The notes under the pieces are model-generated. The model did no database searches. It was not told the origin of the DNA and worked only from the letters and a program-made list of their open reading frames with translations. A DNA stretch of 64,000 nucleotides, taken from NCBI RefSeq assembly GCF_037974355.1, contig NZ_CP150235.1:3782001-3846000 (forward strand), in the 5' to 3' direction. The DNA is from Paenibacillus sp. FSL R5-0517. Its GTDB lineage: Bacteria > Bacillota > Bacilli > Paenibacillales > Paenibacillaceae. Shown here piece after piece: positions 1-8,224 of this stretch (position 1 is its first letter; every line of letters begins with the position of its first letter). A program made the translations under genes and the position numbers.

Positions 1-8
1 ATGTAGAA

Positions 9-134
9 TGACATAAAGTTACCAACCATGAAATCCCTTATAGAATAAGGTTTTTTTATTCTTTGGTAGAGAACTTTGTGTCAATTAATGTACTGTCGCA
101 GGACAAGAACATTGTACCATTCCCCATTAGAATG
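9..134. repeat. IS-end-like motif and degenerate GGACAAGAAC repeat
   Basis: A direct TGACATAAAGTTACC motif (9-27) and an inverted AACTTTGTGTCA copy (72-83) are followed by GGACAAGAACATTGTACC (101-118) and a GATTAG-like tail. The same order of parts recurs at 1280-1588, so this appears to be the left member of a diverged repeat pair. Function unknown; an insertion-sequence or recombination scar is an inference. Confidence 0.5.
36..57 (+). terminator. Rho-independent terminator-like hairpin
   Basis: CCTTAT (36-41), a three-base loop and ATAAGG (45-50) are followed by seven T residues. The gene it would serve lies outside the window or has been lost. Confidence 0.55.
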
Positions 135-344
135 TTATCTAAACAGTTGCATGATAGGAATTATGTCGATTGAAAAGAGCACATTACCATAAAAAGTCGC
201 TAAAATAGAGGGCGTATGAGCTAAGAACAGATCCCCAAAAAAAACTAATTGTAAAGTAATATCCATTTTTAAAGTTAACGGGCAGTTTAGTTTAATGAAC
301 GATGCTAAAATAAAGAAAATATAAGAATAAATTGAGGTAAGAAA

Positions 345-524
345 TTGAAAACAAAGAAAAGTATGAGACAGATATGCCCAAAATGTGGGTACGAGAAATG
401 TGTTCCCAAACTGTATATCGATAATCCAAAATATCCTTCTGGTTCGATTCTGAGATGTAAGCAGTGTAAATCACTTTTTTCGCTTAAAAATGGAGGATGG
501 GTCTTTTGGAAGGAATGGGAATAA
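345..524 (+). CDS. small zinc-ribbon protein
   Basis: A 59-codon reading frame starts with TTG at 345, behind a GAGGT ribosome site at 334-338, and ends with TAA at 522-524. An ATG at 363 is an alternative start. The product has a CPKCG knuckle near residues 12-16 and a CKQC knuckle near residues 41-44, about 25 residues apart, which is the layout of a short zinc ribbon of the kind seen in MJ0042-type domains. The C-terminus is rich in aromatic residues (GGWVFWKEWE). An 8-bp inverted repeat follows the stop codon. The protein may bind zinc or nucleic acid, but no specific function is supported. It sits between repeat scars and a truncated recombinase, so it may belong to an accessory element. 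Confidence 0.6.
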   Translation: MKTKKSMRQICPKCGYEKCVPKLYIDNPKYPSGSILRCKQCKSLFSLKNGGWVFWKEWE

Positions 525-544
525 GCTAACGAGAACCGTTAGCT
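524..544 (+). terminator. hairpin after the zinc-ribbon gene
   Basis: AGCTAACG (524-531) pairs perfectly with CGTTAGCT (537-544) around a five-base loop. There is no long T-run, so termination is plausible but not certain. A second imperfect hairpin with a TTCTTT tail follows at 561-591 and resembles the hairpin at 14098-14126. Confidence 0.45.
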
Positions 545-596
545 CAATCAAATACATAAAAAGCAGCCGATCATATGCGTTTGGCTTCTTTACACC

Positions 597-1268
597 GTGA
601 TCCGTGAGAAGTGCAGTATACTAACATGGCGATTTGTGGAGGGACAAGAACATGTTCCCATTGAAGTCGCTATTATAGCGGCTTTTTTGTTTTATCGGTA
701 CAACTATGGCAAATTAAACAAAACAAACAAACGTATCATGCATTTCCATCAGTTTAATCGTGAACGAGATACGGCAATAGTTTCACTAATCTTAGGATCA
801 GGGCTTAGATTATCAGAAGTTTCCGGAATCAATCTTGAGGATTTAGATCTGACGAAATCATCAGTAAGAGTAGTCCGAAAAGGGGGAAAAGAGCAATATG
901 TTTACTTTAGCAGCCAAGCATCCCTAGATATTGAGAATTATCTGCAGATAAGGGAAACAAGATATACCCCAGAAAAAAATGAAAGATTTTTGTTTATTGC
1001 AGCACCTGTAGGACGCAAAGGTAAAAATAGACGTTTAACACAACGTTCTATAGAAAAACTTGTTGAGAAATATGCAACAGCCTTTGGAAAGCCGGCTTTG
1101 ACGGTTCATTCTTTGAGGCATTCATTTGCCACACGTTATCATATTGAGAATAATGATGTCCCAAAATTAAAGAATCAATTAGGACATTCTACAATACAAA
1201 CTACAATGATTTATACTCACTTAACAGATGATCAAATGAGAAGCGCTGTAAATAACATGGATAAATAA
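597..1268 (+). CDS. tyrosine recombinase, 5'-truncated
   Basis: The C-terminal catalytic domain of an XerC/XerD-like site-specific recombinase is intact: Arg in the GSGLRLSE box, Lys in RKGGKE, HxxR in HSLRHS, His in QLGHS and Tyr in MIYTHL. The N-terminal SAM-like core-binding domain (normally about 100 residues) is absent. In its place the frame runs through a copy of the dispersed repeat (641-704), so recognisable homology starts only near codon 750. The start is uncertain: 597 opens the frame, and ATG 738 is an internal alternative. Without the clamp domain the protein is unlikely to be a normal recombinase, so this may be a pseudogene. Confidence 0.7.
   Translation: MIREKCSILTWRFVEGQEHVPIEVAIIAAFLFYRYNYGKLNKTNKRIMHFHQFNRERDTAIVSLILGSGLRLSEVSGINLEDLDLTKSSVRVVRKGGKEQYVYFSSQASLDIENYLQIRETRYTPEKNERFLFIAAPVGRKGKNRRLTQRSIEKLVEKYATAFGKPALTVHSLRHSFATRYHIENNDVPKLKNQLGHSTIQTTMIYTHLTDDQMRSAVNNMDK
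641..704 (+). repeat. dispersed repeat copy R0
   Basis: This copy begins GGGACAAGAACATGTTCCC and continues through a GTCGCTAT/ATAGCGGC hairpin with a T-run (about 666-692) to TTTTATCGGTACAA. It is nearly identical to 1444-1506. It lies inside the 5' part of the recombinase frame and marks the point where recombinase homology is lost. Confidence 0.7.
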
Positions 1269-1279
1269 TCTGGAGGGAG

Positions 1280-1421
1280 TGACATAAAGTTTCCTACCAG
1301 ACTGGAAAATTGACACAAAGTTACCCACCAGACTGGAGAATGACACATAAAGTTGCCTACCAAGTACCAAATTTGCTCCGTTAATTAAAGACAAAGGGCA
1401 TAAATGCAGAACTTTGTGTCA
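1280..1421. repeat. three tandem IS-end-like motifs plus an inverted copy
   Basis: Copies of TGACAyAAAGTTnCCyACC begin at 1280, 1311 and 1341 (spacing 31 and 30 bases), the first two followed by AGACTGGA. An inverted AACTTTGTGTCA lies at 1410-1421. Regularly spaced terminal motifs are known at the ends of some insertion sequences such as the IS21 family, where transposase binds them. Assigning this scar to such an element is an inference, and no transposase gene is present. Confidence 0.5.
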
Positions 1422-1443
1422 ATGTACAGTACAACATTGTCGA

Positions 1444-1588
1444 GGGACAAGAACATGTTCCCATTGTAGTCGCTAATTTAGCGGCTTTTTTATTTTATCG
1501 GTACAAGTTCTTGTCCCAAGCCAAGGACAAGAACTTGTACCGATTACCGGAATTGACAAGAACATAGTCCGATTACCGATTAGATGTG
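1444..1588 (+). repeat. dispersed repeat copy R1 (longest copy)
   Basis: This is the fullest copy. GGGACAAGAACATGTTCCC is followed by a GTCGCTAA/TTTAGCGGC terminator-like hairpin with T-run (about 1469-1492). A perfect 18-bp inverted repeat comes next (1499-1516 and 1525-1542, loop CAAGCCAA), then a second GACAAGAACATAGTCC half and GATTAGATGTG. Sequence from 1494 onward recurs at 13197-13292. Confidence 0.75.
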
Positions 1589-2070
1589 AATCATTGATCA
1601 CATGCACCTAAACAAGAAAATATTCACGATGTTCGTTCTCCATTTTAGAATGAGTCAGCAATTCGTTCTATTCGGCAGTATGTAGAGGTTTATTTAGAAA
1701 TCTTGATCAGTAAAAATAAATGACATTTAAGGTTTAGCTGCCACAATGAATAGAAGCCTTTCACTCGTGAGTTATTAGTGAAAAGCTTCTCGTGCTGCCC
1801 CCATGGTCGACCGTCTCCATCATTAAACTGGAAACAAGATGAAGGAGCCTGTTTCATAAGTAATTGAGACAGGAGTATACGTTAAAAAATACATAAACCT
1901 CTTGTGTCCCAATATGTTAATAAATGTAATAAACAGTGTCCCAATTGCTCATTGAGATAAGGGAAGAGAACTTATATACTCACTAATGAGAAAGCGTTTA
2001 CATCTAAAAGCTGGTTACCTTCTCAGCTTCCGATGAATGTTTTCAACTTAATTAAGGGAGGCTAAAGCAT
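1589..2070. other. gene-free stretch upstream of the endoglucanase
   Basis: No credible gene is seen. An imperfect hairpin (AGAAGC...GCTTCT, 13 of 14 pairs) lies at 1752-1790 without a T-run. GTGTCCCAAT occurs twice (about 1905-1914 and 1932-1941). The last 90 bases hold the control region of the endoglucanase gene. Confidence 0.5.
1988..2002 (+). promoter_or_regulatory. CcpA cre-like site upstream of the GH5 gene
   Basis: GAGAAAGCGTTTACA matches 13 of 15 positions of the Bacillus cre consensus WTGNAANCGNWNNCW, missing only the first two. It lies 69 bases before the start codon, which fits carbon catabolite control of a secreted glycanase. The role is inferred from the motif. Confidence 0.5.
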
Positions 2071-3666
2071 TTGATACGTACACTATTTTCTAAAGGGAAA
2101 CTGCTGCTATTGGCAGCAGCAGTTGTCAGCTCCACACTTCTCTCTTCGTCGCAGGTATCAGCATCTACTGCTTACACTGGTATGCGCAATATCTCATCTC
2201 AACAAATCGTAAATGAAATGAAGGTAGGTTGGAATTTAGGGAACACGCTGGATGCTACAGGTGGAGAGACGAATTGGGGCAATCCATTAACAACGAAGAG
2301 CATGATCGACAAGATTAAGGAAGCCGGATTCAATACGGTACGTATTCCAATCACCTGGGACGGTCACATGGGTGGAAGTCCGAATTATATTATTGATTCG
2401 AATTTTATGGACAGGGTGGAGCAAGTCGTTAATTATGCACTGGATAACAATATGTACGTTATTATTAATCTGCATCATGAAAATGCTTGGATTAAGCCAT
2501 TTTATGCGAATGAGGCTCAAACTACTGCACAATTGACAAAAGTTTGGACTCAGATTGCGAACCGTTTCAAGGCCTATGGAGATTATGTTGTTTTTGAAAC
2601 TATGAACGAACCGAGACCAGTAGGTACACCTTCTGAATGGACTGGGGGGACTGCTGAAAACCGCGATGTCGTGAATAAATTCAATCTGGCTGCAGTCAAT
2701 GCAATCAGAAGTACAGGCGGAAACAATACGAGTCGTCATATCATGATTCCGACTATTGCAGCATCAGCGAGTTCTATAGCCTTGGATAATTTGGTCTTCC
2801 CTAACAATGACAGTCGGATAATCGTATCCGTTCATATGTATTCCCCGTATTTATTTGCTATGGACAATGCGGCTACTTCCTCCTGGGGAACCGCACAAGA
2901 TAAAGCGGCTCTTGATGCAGAGTTCGATGCAGTGTACAACAAGTTCGTTAAGAATGGTAGAGCTGTCGTTATTGGTGAGATGGGAACGATCAATAAGAAC
3001 AATACTTCCGTTAGAGCATCACACGCTGCATATTTTGCTCAATCCGCAAGAGCCAGAAGCATGACTCCCATTTGGTGGGACAACAATGCTACAACGGCTT
3101 GGCAATCCGATACCTATGGTTTATTTAATAGAAGCGCCTTGAGCTGGTATTTCCCCGAAATTGCACAAGCATTTGTTAACGGTGCTGGAGGAGTACCTGG
3201 TGGAAATTCAACAATTCTCTTTAATTTTACGTCGAGTAGTGAGGGATGGACCGGGGCTAATTTAGCAGGTGGACCTTGGATGGTTAATGAATGGAGCAGC
3301 AATGGTAGTAGTTCCCTTAAGGCGGATGTTAACTTATCGGGAGCAGCTCAATATTCTTTGTTTAGTTCAACAGGTCAGAACCTAAGTGGAAAGTCACAAC
3401 TGAAAGCTGTAGTCCGTCATGCTACATGGGGAAACCAAGGAACAGGGATGAATGCTAAAATTTATATCAAAACAGGAAGTTCATATACCTGGAATGATGG
3501 AGGTAGTGTCCAAATAAACTCAAGTACTTCGGGTACTGTATTGACACTGAACCTATCTGGTATAACTAATCTACATGATGTAAGAGAAATTGGGATTCAA
3601 TTTATTACAGGAGCAAATGCATCAGGAGCTTCATCTATCTATGTAGATTATGTAAATGTTCAATGA
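2071..3666 (+). CDS. secreted GH5 endoglucanase with C-terminal carbohydrate-binding-like module
   Basis: The 531-residue product opens with a signal peptide (basic start, hydrophobic 11-22, cleavage near SQVSAS). A GH5 catalytic domain spans about 35-375: the [11 protein letters not shown] and TNWGNP motifs, LHHE, the acid/base Glu180 in MNEPR and the nucleophile Glu303 in VIGEMG. The NLGNTLDA opening resembles subfamily GH5_4, which contains endoglucanases and xyloglucanases. After a Gly-rich linker, residues about 382-531 form a beta-sandwich-like module almost repeated at the end of the next gene. The start is TTG with an AAGGGAGG site nine bases upstream. It probably cleaves beta-1,4-glucan or xyloglucan outside the cell; the exact substrate is not fixed by sequence. 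Confidence 0.88.
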   Translation: MIRTLFSKGKLLLLAAAVVSSTLLSSSQVSASTAYTGMRNISSQQIVNEMKVGWNLGNTLDATGGETNWGNPLTTKSMIDKIKEAGFNTVRIPITWDGHMGGSPNYIIDSNFMDRVEQVVNYALDNNMYVIINLHHENAWIKPFYANEAQTTAQLTKVWTQIANRFKAYGDYVVFETMNEPRPVGTPSEWTGGTAENRDVVNKFNLAAVNAIRSTGGNNTSRHIMIPTIAASASSIALDNLVFPNNDSRIIVSVHMYSPYLFAMDNAATSSWGTAQDKAALDAEFDAVYNKFVKNGRAVVIGEMGTINKNNTSVRASHAAYFAQSARARSMTPIWWDNNATTAWQSDTYGLFNRSALSWYFPEIAQAFVNGAGGVPGGNSTILFNFTSSSEGWTGANLAGGPWMVNEWSSNGSSSLKADVNLSGAAQYSLFSSTGQNLSGKSQLKAVVRHATWGNQGTGMNAKIYIKTGSSYTWNDGGSVQINSSTSGTVLTLNLSGITNLHDVREIGIQFITGANASGASSIYVDYVNVQ

Positions 3667-3767
3667 AATTGAAAATACAGGAATAGTTAACCGAAATCCA
3701 AACGAATCCCAACGTTATCTTTTCTGAAATGAAACTAATACATTTTATATGACGAAGGAGGAAGAAG

Positions 3768-5228
3768 ATGAAGACAAGAAGAGCACGGAAGTGGACGATG
3801 ATCTGCACACTTGCATTGTCACTTATAGTACCTTTTGTTGGAGGTACTCCTGCAGACGCAGCAAACGGGTTTTATGTCAGTGGATCGACTCTTAAGGATG
3901 CTAACGGCAACAATTTTGTAATGAGAGGAGTAAACAATCCCCATGCCTGGTTTGATACCCAAGCCTATACCGCTCTCACTACAATTAACAACAATAAAGC
4001 GAACACCGTTCGAATTGTGTGGTCTCTAAGTGGGAGTGCATCCCGTCTTCAACAAATCGTTGATCGCTGTAAAGAATTGGGCTTGGTAGCCATGATAGAG
4101 TTGCATGATGCAACAGGTTCTGATGATGCCACAAAATTAAATCAACTTGCTCAATATTTTACACGAAGTGATATTAAACCGATCTTGACCAATAATGAAA
4201 AGTATGTACTCGTCAATATTGCTAACGAGTGGGGGAGCGCTAACCTGTCTGATACAGGTTGGAGAGATGCCTACAAGACAGCTATCAGTACAATTAGAAA
4301 TGCTGGAATTCATAATACCATTGTTGTAGATGCCTCGGGTTGGGGGCAGAATTCTTCACCAATCAAAACTCAAGGGAAGGCTCTACTAAATCACGATCCG
4401 GATCATAATATTTTATTTTCAATTCACATGTATGGTTCATGGAATGATGCATCTCGTATCGGAAATGAACTCCAAGCCATTAAAAACCTTGGTCTTGCCG
4501 TTATTGTCGGAGAATTTGGATACAACTATAATAATGGGAATAATAACCTAGGAAGCCAAGTCAATACACAGGAAGTCCTTAATCAGGCTCAGGCAAAGGA
4601 GATTGGATATCTGGCTTGGTCCTGGACTGGGAATGACACTGCAAACTCATGGCTTGATCTTGTTTCAAGTAGTGATTGGCAAACATTTACTCCATGGGGG
4701 AATCTCGTATTTAATGGAGCGAATGGAATTAAAGCTACTGCTGTCAAAGCATCCGTATTTAACACGGTTGGCAGCAGCATTATATATGACTTCGAAGGAA
4801 GTAATATACAGGGTTGGACAGGCTCAAACATAACAGGTGGGCCTTGGTCCGTAACGGAGTGGTCTTCGAGTGGTTCAGCTTCTTTGAAAGCGGATATCAA
4901 CCTAGGCGGAGGTCAATTTACTCTTAGCCGAGGAGCAGCTCATGATTTTAACGGCAAACAAACATTGATGGCGAAAGTGAAACACGCGGGATGGGGCAAT
5001 TTCGGAAGTGGTCTTCAAGCCAAGCTGTTCATTAAAACAGGATCAGGATACACCTGGTATGATTCAGGCATTGTTAATATCAACTCTTCCAATACAACAA
5101 CGCTGACATTAAATCTAGCTGGTGTTGTTAATTTGCACGATGTGAAGGAAGTCGGTGTTCAATTCATCTCACCTGTGAACTCTAGCGGTACAACATCGAT
5201 CTATCTTGATAGTGTAGTCGTACAATAA
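3768..5228 (+). CDS. secreted GH5 beta-mannanase with the same C-terminal module
   Basis: The 486-residue product has a 31-residue signal peptide ending ADA. The GH5 domain resembles bacterial mannan endo-1,4-beta-mannosidases (subfamily GH5_8): GFYVSG, VMRGVNNPHAW, ELHDATGSDD, the acid/base Glu154 in NIANEW, SIHMYG, the nucleophile Glu249 in VGEFGY, and LAWSWTGN. Residues about 340-486 form the module shared with the preceding endoglucanase (GWTGSN, GGPW, EWSS, SLKAD, NLHDVKE). It follows that gene by 101 bases with no clear terminator between, so the two are probably co-transcribed. It would make manno-oligosaccharides for the importer encoded downstream. Confidence 0.92.
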   Translation: MKTRRARKWTMICTLALSLIVPFVGGTPADAANGFYVSGSTLKDANGNNFVMRGVNNPHAWFDTQAYTALTTINNNKANTVRIVWSLSGSASRLQQIVDRCKELGLVAMIELHDATGSDDATKLNQLAQYFTRSDIKPILTNNEKYVLVNIANEWGSANLSDTGWRDAYKTAISTIRNAGIHNTIVVDASGWGQNSSPIKTQGKALLNHDPDHNILFSIHMYGSWNDASRIGNELQAIKNLGLAVIVGEFGYNYNNGNNNLGSQVNTQEVLNQAQAKEIGYLAWSWTGNDTANSWLDLVSSSDWQTFTPWGNLVFNGANGIKATAVKASVFNTVGSSIIYDFEGSNIQGWTGSNITGGPWSVTEWSSSGSASLKADINLGGGQFTLSRGAAHDFNGKQTLMAKVKHAGWGNFGSGLQAKLFIKTGSGYTWYDSGIVNINSSNTTTLTLNLAGVVNLHDVKEVGVQFISPVNSSGTTSIYLDSVVVQ

Positions 5229-5238
5229 ATTATTCTCA

Positions 5239-5273
5239 GGGAGCCCTTATAGTCATAGCGGGCTTCCTTTTTT
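5239..5273 (+). terminator. Rho-independent terminator after the mannanase
   Basis: GGGAGCCC (5239-5246) and GGGCTTCC (5260-5267) form an eight-pair stem with one G-T pair, followed by six T residues. It ends the GH5 pair. Confidence 0.8.
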
Positions 5274-5280
5274 GATATTC

Positions 5281-6177
5281 CTAAGATTGAAGTTCAAGTG
5301 GAGTCAAGTACATGTGCGTGTTAATTTCCTGTCTTCTAAAAGCTCCCGGCGTCAGACCAGTCCATTTGGAAAATTGCCTGATAAAGCTTTGCACATTGCC
5401 AAAACCAATTCGGTATGCAATTTGTTCAATCGTTTCTTCAGTATTCATTAGCAGCTGGATGGCCTCTTGCTGCCGCAAAATAGTTAAATATTCTCGAGGA
5501 GACATACCATAAGCTTCTTTGAACACACGGCTGCAGTGTCTTCTACTTCGTCCCAGCTTAGAAGAGATATCTTCAAACCAGTTGATGTTCAGATCAGCCT
5601 CTGCATCAATGCCGAACACCACTAGTTCATCTATCTTTCTGGCGATTTCATAAGACAATTCCGTTCCCAAAGAGAGCATGGAAGCTTTTTCATCACAGTA
5701 ATTCTCAATGTGAAGTGAAATGTCCAGTATGGTTTGGAAAATGGATATATCAGATGCATCTTTTTTAAGCTTATTCATTAAGTCATACACCAGCGGTTTT
5801 ACTAGATCCGTTAATTCTGAATTCCTTTGCTGGATGAACAGCGGAGCAATGGTAGCAATTTTCTGCAAGAAATTGATATCAGTTATTTTAATATGCGCAA
5901 CAAAAAATTTAGTGAATTGAGCTTTCTCCGTTTTGTATTGATGAACGGTCATTGGCGGTATCAATACAAGTTCTCCTGTATGCTGCTCATATGAGTAGTC
6001 ATTAAATATCACGACCTGTGAGCCCGCAAGCACGATATTTACCTCAAACATCATATGATGCAAATGTCTTTGACATATCGTTCTCGCATTATTAAATCCT
6101 GACTCGTGAGCACCATGTAAGTAGATTTCCATTCGTTTATTCTCAAATATAAGATGTTGAAATGACGCGTTCTCCAT
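5281..6177 (-). CDS. AraC-family transcriptional regulator
   Basis: The 298-residue product has an N-terminal cupin-like sensing domain with His-rich segments (about 1-150) and a C-terminal double helix-turn-helix (about 200-290). The latter carries SRRHCSRVFKEAYGMSPREYL and the family signature IAYRIGFGNVQSFIRQFSKWTGLTPGAFR. An AGGG ribosome site precedes the ATG. It lies convergent to the GH5 genes and divergent from the sugar-import operon at 6449, so it most likely controls those genes in response to a manno- or gluco-oligosaccharide (inference from position). Confidence 0.85.
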   Translation of the reverse strand: MENASFQHLIFENKRMEIYLHGAHESGFNNARTICQRHLHHMMFEVNIVLAGSQVVIFNDYSYEQHTGELVLIPPMTVHQYKTEKAQFTKFFVAHIKITDINFLQKIATIAPLFIQQRNSELTDLVKPLVYDLMNKLKKDASDISIFQTILDISLHIENYCDEKASMLSLGTELSYEIARKIDELVVFGIDAEADLNINWFEDISSKLGRSRRHCSRVFKEAYGMSPREYLTILRQQEAIQLLMNTEETIEQIAYRIGFGNVQSFIRQFSKWTGLTPGAFRRQEINTHMYLTPLELQS

Positions 6178-6387
6178 CTTCGACCCTCCCCATTTAATGT
6201 TCTATCGTGATGAATTAGAAGAACTATGTCCCATTTGGTTCATTAATAACGCTTTTGAAGTCCTTGTTGGTTATCCATTAATTCAATACATAGTTTTATA
6301 ATCAATTTAATTCGTATGGTTCATTTCATAATCGGGAAGGGGGCAAGTGCGATAGACATTTTATATTATAGTTGCTCTATCTCAAAT

Positions 6388-6402
6388 ATGAAAGCGTTCT
6401 AA
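6388..6402 (+). promoter_or_regulatory. near-cre site before the sugar-import operon
   Basis: ATGAAAGCGTTCTAA matches 14 of 15 positions of WTGNAANCGNWNNCW and lies 47 bases before the first permease gene. It is probably a CcpA-binding site (inference). Confidence 0.5.
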
Positions 6403-6448
6403 TTTTGATGAGTACTATAATAATACCCAATCGAGGAGTGGATAAGAA

Positions 6449-7327
6449 TTGAAAAGTATTACGAACAGTAGAACCAAACATTTCTACCTGTTTATTTCAC
6501 CATGGTTGTTTGGTTTCTTAGCCCTTACTGCCGGCCCAATGATTTACTCCTTGTATATGTCCTTCACAGATTGGAAGTTATTTGGGGGTTCTAGCTGGAT
6601 TGGATTGGAGAATTATCGCTTACTTACTCAGGATTTTATCTTTTGGAAGTCTCTATGGAATACGTTCTACTACACCTTTGTTGGAGTGCCTCTAGGCTTG
6701 GTGGCGGGATATCTGCTTGCCGTACTGCTAAACACCAAAGTGAAATTCATGGGCACATTTCGTACATTGTTCTACTTGCCTTCCCTCGTTCCAGCGGTGG
6801 CCAATTCGTTATTATGGTTGCTCATTTTCCAACCCGAGTTCGGGCTGGCCAACACCGTCTTATCCTCTATCGGCTTTCCCACTTCAGACTGGATTGCTAG
6901 TGAAACGATGGTCAAACCAGCACTGATCATCATGAGTCTGTGGGGAGCAGGGGGAGGGATGGTTATATATCTAGCCGGTTTGCAGGGTGTTCCTCAATCA
7001 TTATACGAAGCTGCAGAAATGGACGGCGCTGGCCGATTCAAAAAATTTATCCATGTCACAATACCAATGACGTCTCATGTTATTTTCTTTAATCTGATTA
7101 TGGGGATGATTGGTTCATTTCAGATCTTTACGCAATCTTATGTCATGAGTAACGGAGGACCCAATTACGCCTCGCTTTTCATGGTTCAGTATTTATATCA
7201 AAATGCCTTTGATTATTTCAATATGGGTTATGCTTCGGCTGTTGCATGGGCATTGTTTGTCATTATTCTCATCTTTACGGTAATTCAGTTCAAAGTCTTT
7301 GGCAAGCGCGTCTACTACGAAGATTAA
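6449..7327 (+). CDS. sugar ABC transporter permease, MalF/UgpA type
   Basis: The 292-residue membrane protein has about six hydrophobic helices and the BPD_transp_1 EAA loop near residues 190-210 (YEAAEMDGAGRFKKFIHVTIP). The TTG start has a GAGGAG site upstream. It is the first gene of an operon with a second permease, a binding lipoprotein and two intracellular glycosidases, so galacto-manno-oligosaccharides are the likely cargo (context inference). No ATPase gene is present; such CUT1 importers in Bacillaceae often share a distant MsmX-type ATPase. Confidence 0.9.
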   Translation: MKSITNSRTKHFYLFISPWLFGFLALTAGPMIYSLYMSFTDWKLFGGSSWIGLENYRLLTQDFIFWKSLWNTFYYTFVGVPLGLVAGYLLAVLLNTKVKFMGTFRTLFYLPSLVPAVANSLLWLLIFQPEFGLANTVLSSIGFPTSDWIASETMVKPALIIMSLWGAGGGMVIYLAGLQGVPQSLYEAAEMDGAGRFKKFIHVTIPMTSHVIFFNLIMGMIGSFQIFTQSYVMSNGGPNYASLFMVQYLYQNAFDYFNMGYASAVAWALFVIILIFTVIQFKVFGKRVYYED

Positions 7328-7337
7328 GGAGGATATG

Positions 7338-8219
7338 ATGGCTAATACAGTTCTTAATACAAATGTCTCTGAGCAAACCCTTCAGAGTATTCAAGCTTCA
7401 AAACGTTGGGATCGTATCGTAACTTATATACTCCTTGTGTTCATGTCTATTTTGTTCCTTTTACCTTTTATATGGCTAATTGGGACATCACTGAAACCAG
7501 AGGCAGAAGCTATTAGTTATCCGCCATCGCTTTTCCCTAAAGAAGTGGACTGGAAAAACTATGCAGAAGTCTTTGATCTTGTTCCCTTCCTGAAATTCTA
7601 TCAGAACACAATCATCGTTACATTGACTTCTGTCGCGGGTACTGTGTTCTCAAGTGCGCTGGTCGGGTATGGTTTTGCGCGTATAAACGGAAGGGGGAGA
7701 AACTTTTGGTTTATGATGTTACTTGCAACCATGATGCTTCCTTCCCAAGTCACCATGATACCGGTCTACTTAATTTTTGCTAAACTCGGTTGGATCAACA
7801 CGTTTTTACCATTGATTGTTCCATCGTTCTTTGGTAGCGCATACTTCATATTTTTACTTCGTCAATTCTTCAGAACCATACCCAAAGAGCTAGATGAAGC
7901 AGCTATAATTGACGGCTGTGGTCCTTTCCGGATCTTTTGGAATATCATGTTGCCACTTATTATTCCCTCTTTATTAACAGTTGCAATTTTAAGTTTCATG
8001 GGGAGCTGGAATGATTTCTTTGGCCCATTGATTTATTTGAATGATACGAGCAAGTTTACGTTATCTCTGGGGATTCAGACCTTCAAAGGACAAAACACGA
8101 TGCTGTGGGGACCTATGATGGCAGCAAGTACGATGGTTATCACCCCGCTTGTTGTGTTGTTCTTTTTTGCTCAAAAATATTTTATTCAAGGAATAGCAAC
8201 TTCTGGGTTGAAAGGGTGA
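7338..8219 (+). CDS. sugar ABC transporter permease, MalG/UgpE type
   Basis: This is the partner permease with six predicted helices and the EAA loop (DEAAIIDGCGPFRIFWNIMLP). The frame is open from 7299, inside the previous gene. The AAGGAGG site at 7326-7332 points to ATG 7338 (ATG 7335 is adjacent). It forms the membrane channel with the upstream permease. The 10-base gap suggests translational coupling. Confidence 0.9.
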   Translation: MANTVLNTNVSEQTLQSIQASKRWDRIVTYILLVFMSILFLLPFIWLIGTSLKPEAEAISYPPSLFPKEVDWKNYAEVFDLVPFLKFYQNTIIVTLTSVAGTVFSSALVGYGFARINGRGRNFWFMMLLATMMLPSQVTMIPVYLIFAKLGWINTFLPLIVPSFFGSAYFIFLLRQFFRTIPKELDEAAIIDGCGPFRIFWNIMLPLIIPSLLTVAILSFMGSWNDFFGPLIYLNDTSKFTLSLGIQTFKGQNTMLWGPMMAASTMVITPLVVLFFFAQKYFIQGIATSGLKG

Positions 8220-8224
8220 TACAG

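Noticed and set aside
641-660. LexA (DinR) box in GAACATGTTC
   Set aside because: The Bacillus SOS box is GAAC-N4-GTTC; here the spacing is two bases, and the motif is part of a dispersed repeat.
1599-1723. Gene remnant reading NESAIRSIRQYVEVYLEILISKNK
   Set aside because: Only about 24 codons without a start or known family; could be chance.
2287-2739. A 150-codon minus-strand frame inside the GH5 gene
   Set aside because: It is fully antisense to a clear catalytic domain, has no ribosome site and no recognisable family.
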